7,835 bases of DNA from an uncultured Oscillospiraceae bacterium. Its GTDB lineage: Bacteria; Bacillota; Clostridia; Oscillospirales; Acutalibacteraceae. Positions within the stretch are counted from its first letter, which is position 1; each line of letters begins with the position of its first letter. A model generated the notes under the pieces. The model did not search any database. It had not been told where the DNA came from and saw only the letters and a list, made by a program, of their open reading frames with translations. A program made the translations under genes and the position numbers. Positions 7,732 through 7,835 of this stretch are shown in pieces. The stretch covers positions 1 to 7,835 of the forward strand of contig USLQ01000036.1 of assembly GCA_900555545.1 (NCBI GenBank), given 5' to 3'.

Positions 7732-7760
7732 TTGAACTTTGCCCTCCTGTGTGCTACAAT
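7732..7760 (+). promoter_or_regulatory. Sigma-A-type promoter with extended -10
   Basis: TTGAAC (7732-7737), a 17-bp spacer and TACAAT (7755-7760) preceded by TGC form a good vegetative promoter with an extended -10. It begins 18 bp after the kinase stop, so the next gene is a separate transcription unit. I see no clear terminator between the kinase and this promoter. Confidence 0.78.
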
Positions 7761-7803
7761 GGAATTGAAACAGGAATAACATGCTTGTATGGGAGGGGAT
7801 CCA

Positions 7804-7835
7804 ATGAAAATCGTCATTGCAGGCGCGGGGATCGG
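7804..7835 (+). CDS. Rossmann-fold nucleotide-binding protein, 3' part beyond the window
   Basis: Only the first 11 residues are present, MKIVIAGAGIG. A beta strand followed by GxGxxG is the dinucleotide-binding start of FAD- or NAD(P)-dependent enzymes. GAGIG fits FAD-dependent monooxygenases and oxidoreductases best, but a TrkA-type NAD-binding protein or another dehydrogenase cannot be excluded. GGAGG at 7792-7796 sits 7 bases before the ATG, and a promoter with extended -10 lies upstream, so the start is well supported. No role in the neighbouring transporter system can be claimed. Confidence 0.8.
   Translation, partial: MKIVIAGAGI

Noticed and set aside
1..7835. CRISPR array, insertion sequence, tRNA, rRNA or riboswitch
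   Set aside because: No regularly spaced repeats, transposase frame, terminal inverted repeats or tRNA/rRNA-like stretches were seen; nearly all of the window is coding and the gaps are 4 to about 165 bp.

Overview
The window is chromosomal DNA of a moderately GC-rich member of the Bacillota, most likely a gut Clostridia/Oscillospiraceae-type organism. This is inferred from strong AGGAGG-type ribosome binding sites, sigma-A-like promoters, a gram-positive cell-wall sorting signal and an FtsX-type ABC transporter paired with a two-component system. The genus cannot be fixed from the sequence alone. All supported genes lie on the + strand; the long minus-strand reading frames are shadows of GC-rich coding DNA.

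Layout. Positions 1-2528 hold the 3' part of a large surface-anchored calcineurin-like metallophosphoesterase: catalytic domain, long helical middle region, FIVAR-like module, Pro/Thr/Asp/Glu-rich spacer, and a TPDTG sorting signal with membrane segment and RRKK tail. A strong intrinsic terminator (2553-2587) closes it. Next comes a promoter region with a direct TGTAA repeat and a perfect TATAAT (2629-2661). It drives an ABC ATPase (2694-3365) and, 5 bp downstream, an 853-residue FtsX-type permease (3371-5932). A second, weaker hairpin terminator or attenuator (5947-5974) precedes an OmpR-family response regulator (6003-6671). An intramembrane-sensing histidine kinase (6676-7713) follows 4 bp later. 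A new promoter with extended -10 (7732-7760) leads to the first 11 codons of a GxGxxG Rossmann-fold protein (7804-7835, cut by the window end).

How the genes work together. The ATPase and permease form one macrolide-exporter/LolCDE-type (FtsX superfamily) transporter. The regulator and kinase form a cognate two-component system. The kinase has almost no extracellular domain, so it probably reads the membrane or the transporter rather than binding a soluble ligand. The repeat overlapping the -35 region of the ABC promoter is placed as expected for an OmpR-type activator, so the simplest model is a self-regulated envelope-stress or antimicrobial-peptide response module. This functional model is inference. 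The substrate cannot be read from the sequence, and I see no clearly new type of system here. The most notable details are the degenerate G1 box of the kinase, the 4+4 permease with two large extracellular domains (unlike BceB), and the hairpin separating transporter from regulator genes. Four start codons were chosen or corrected using Shine-Dalgarno spacing.
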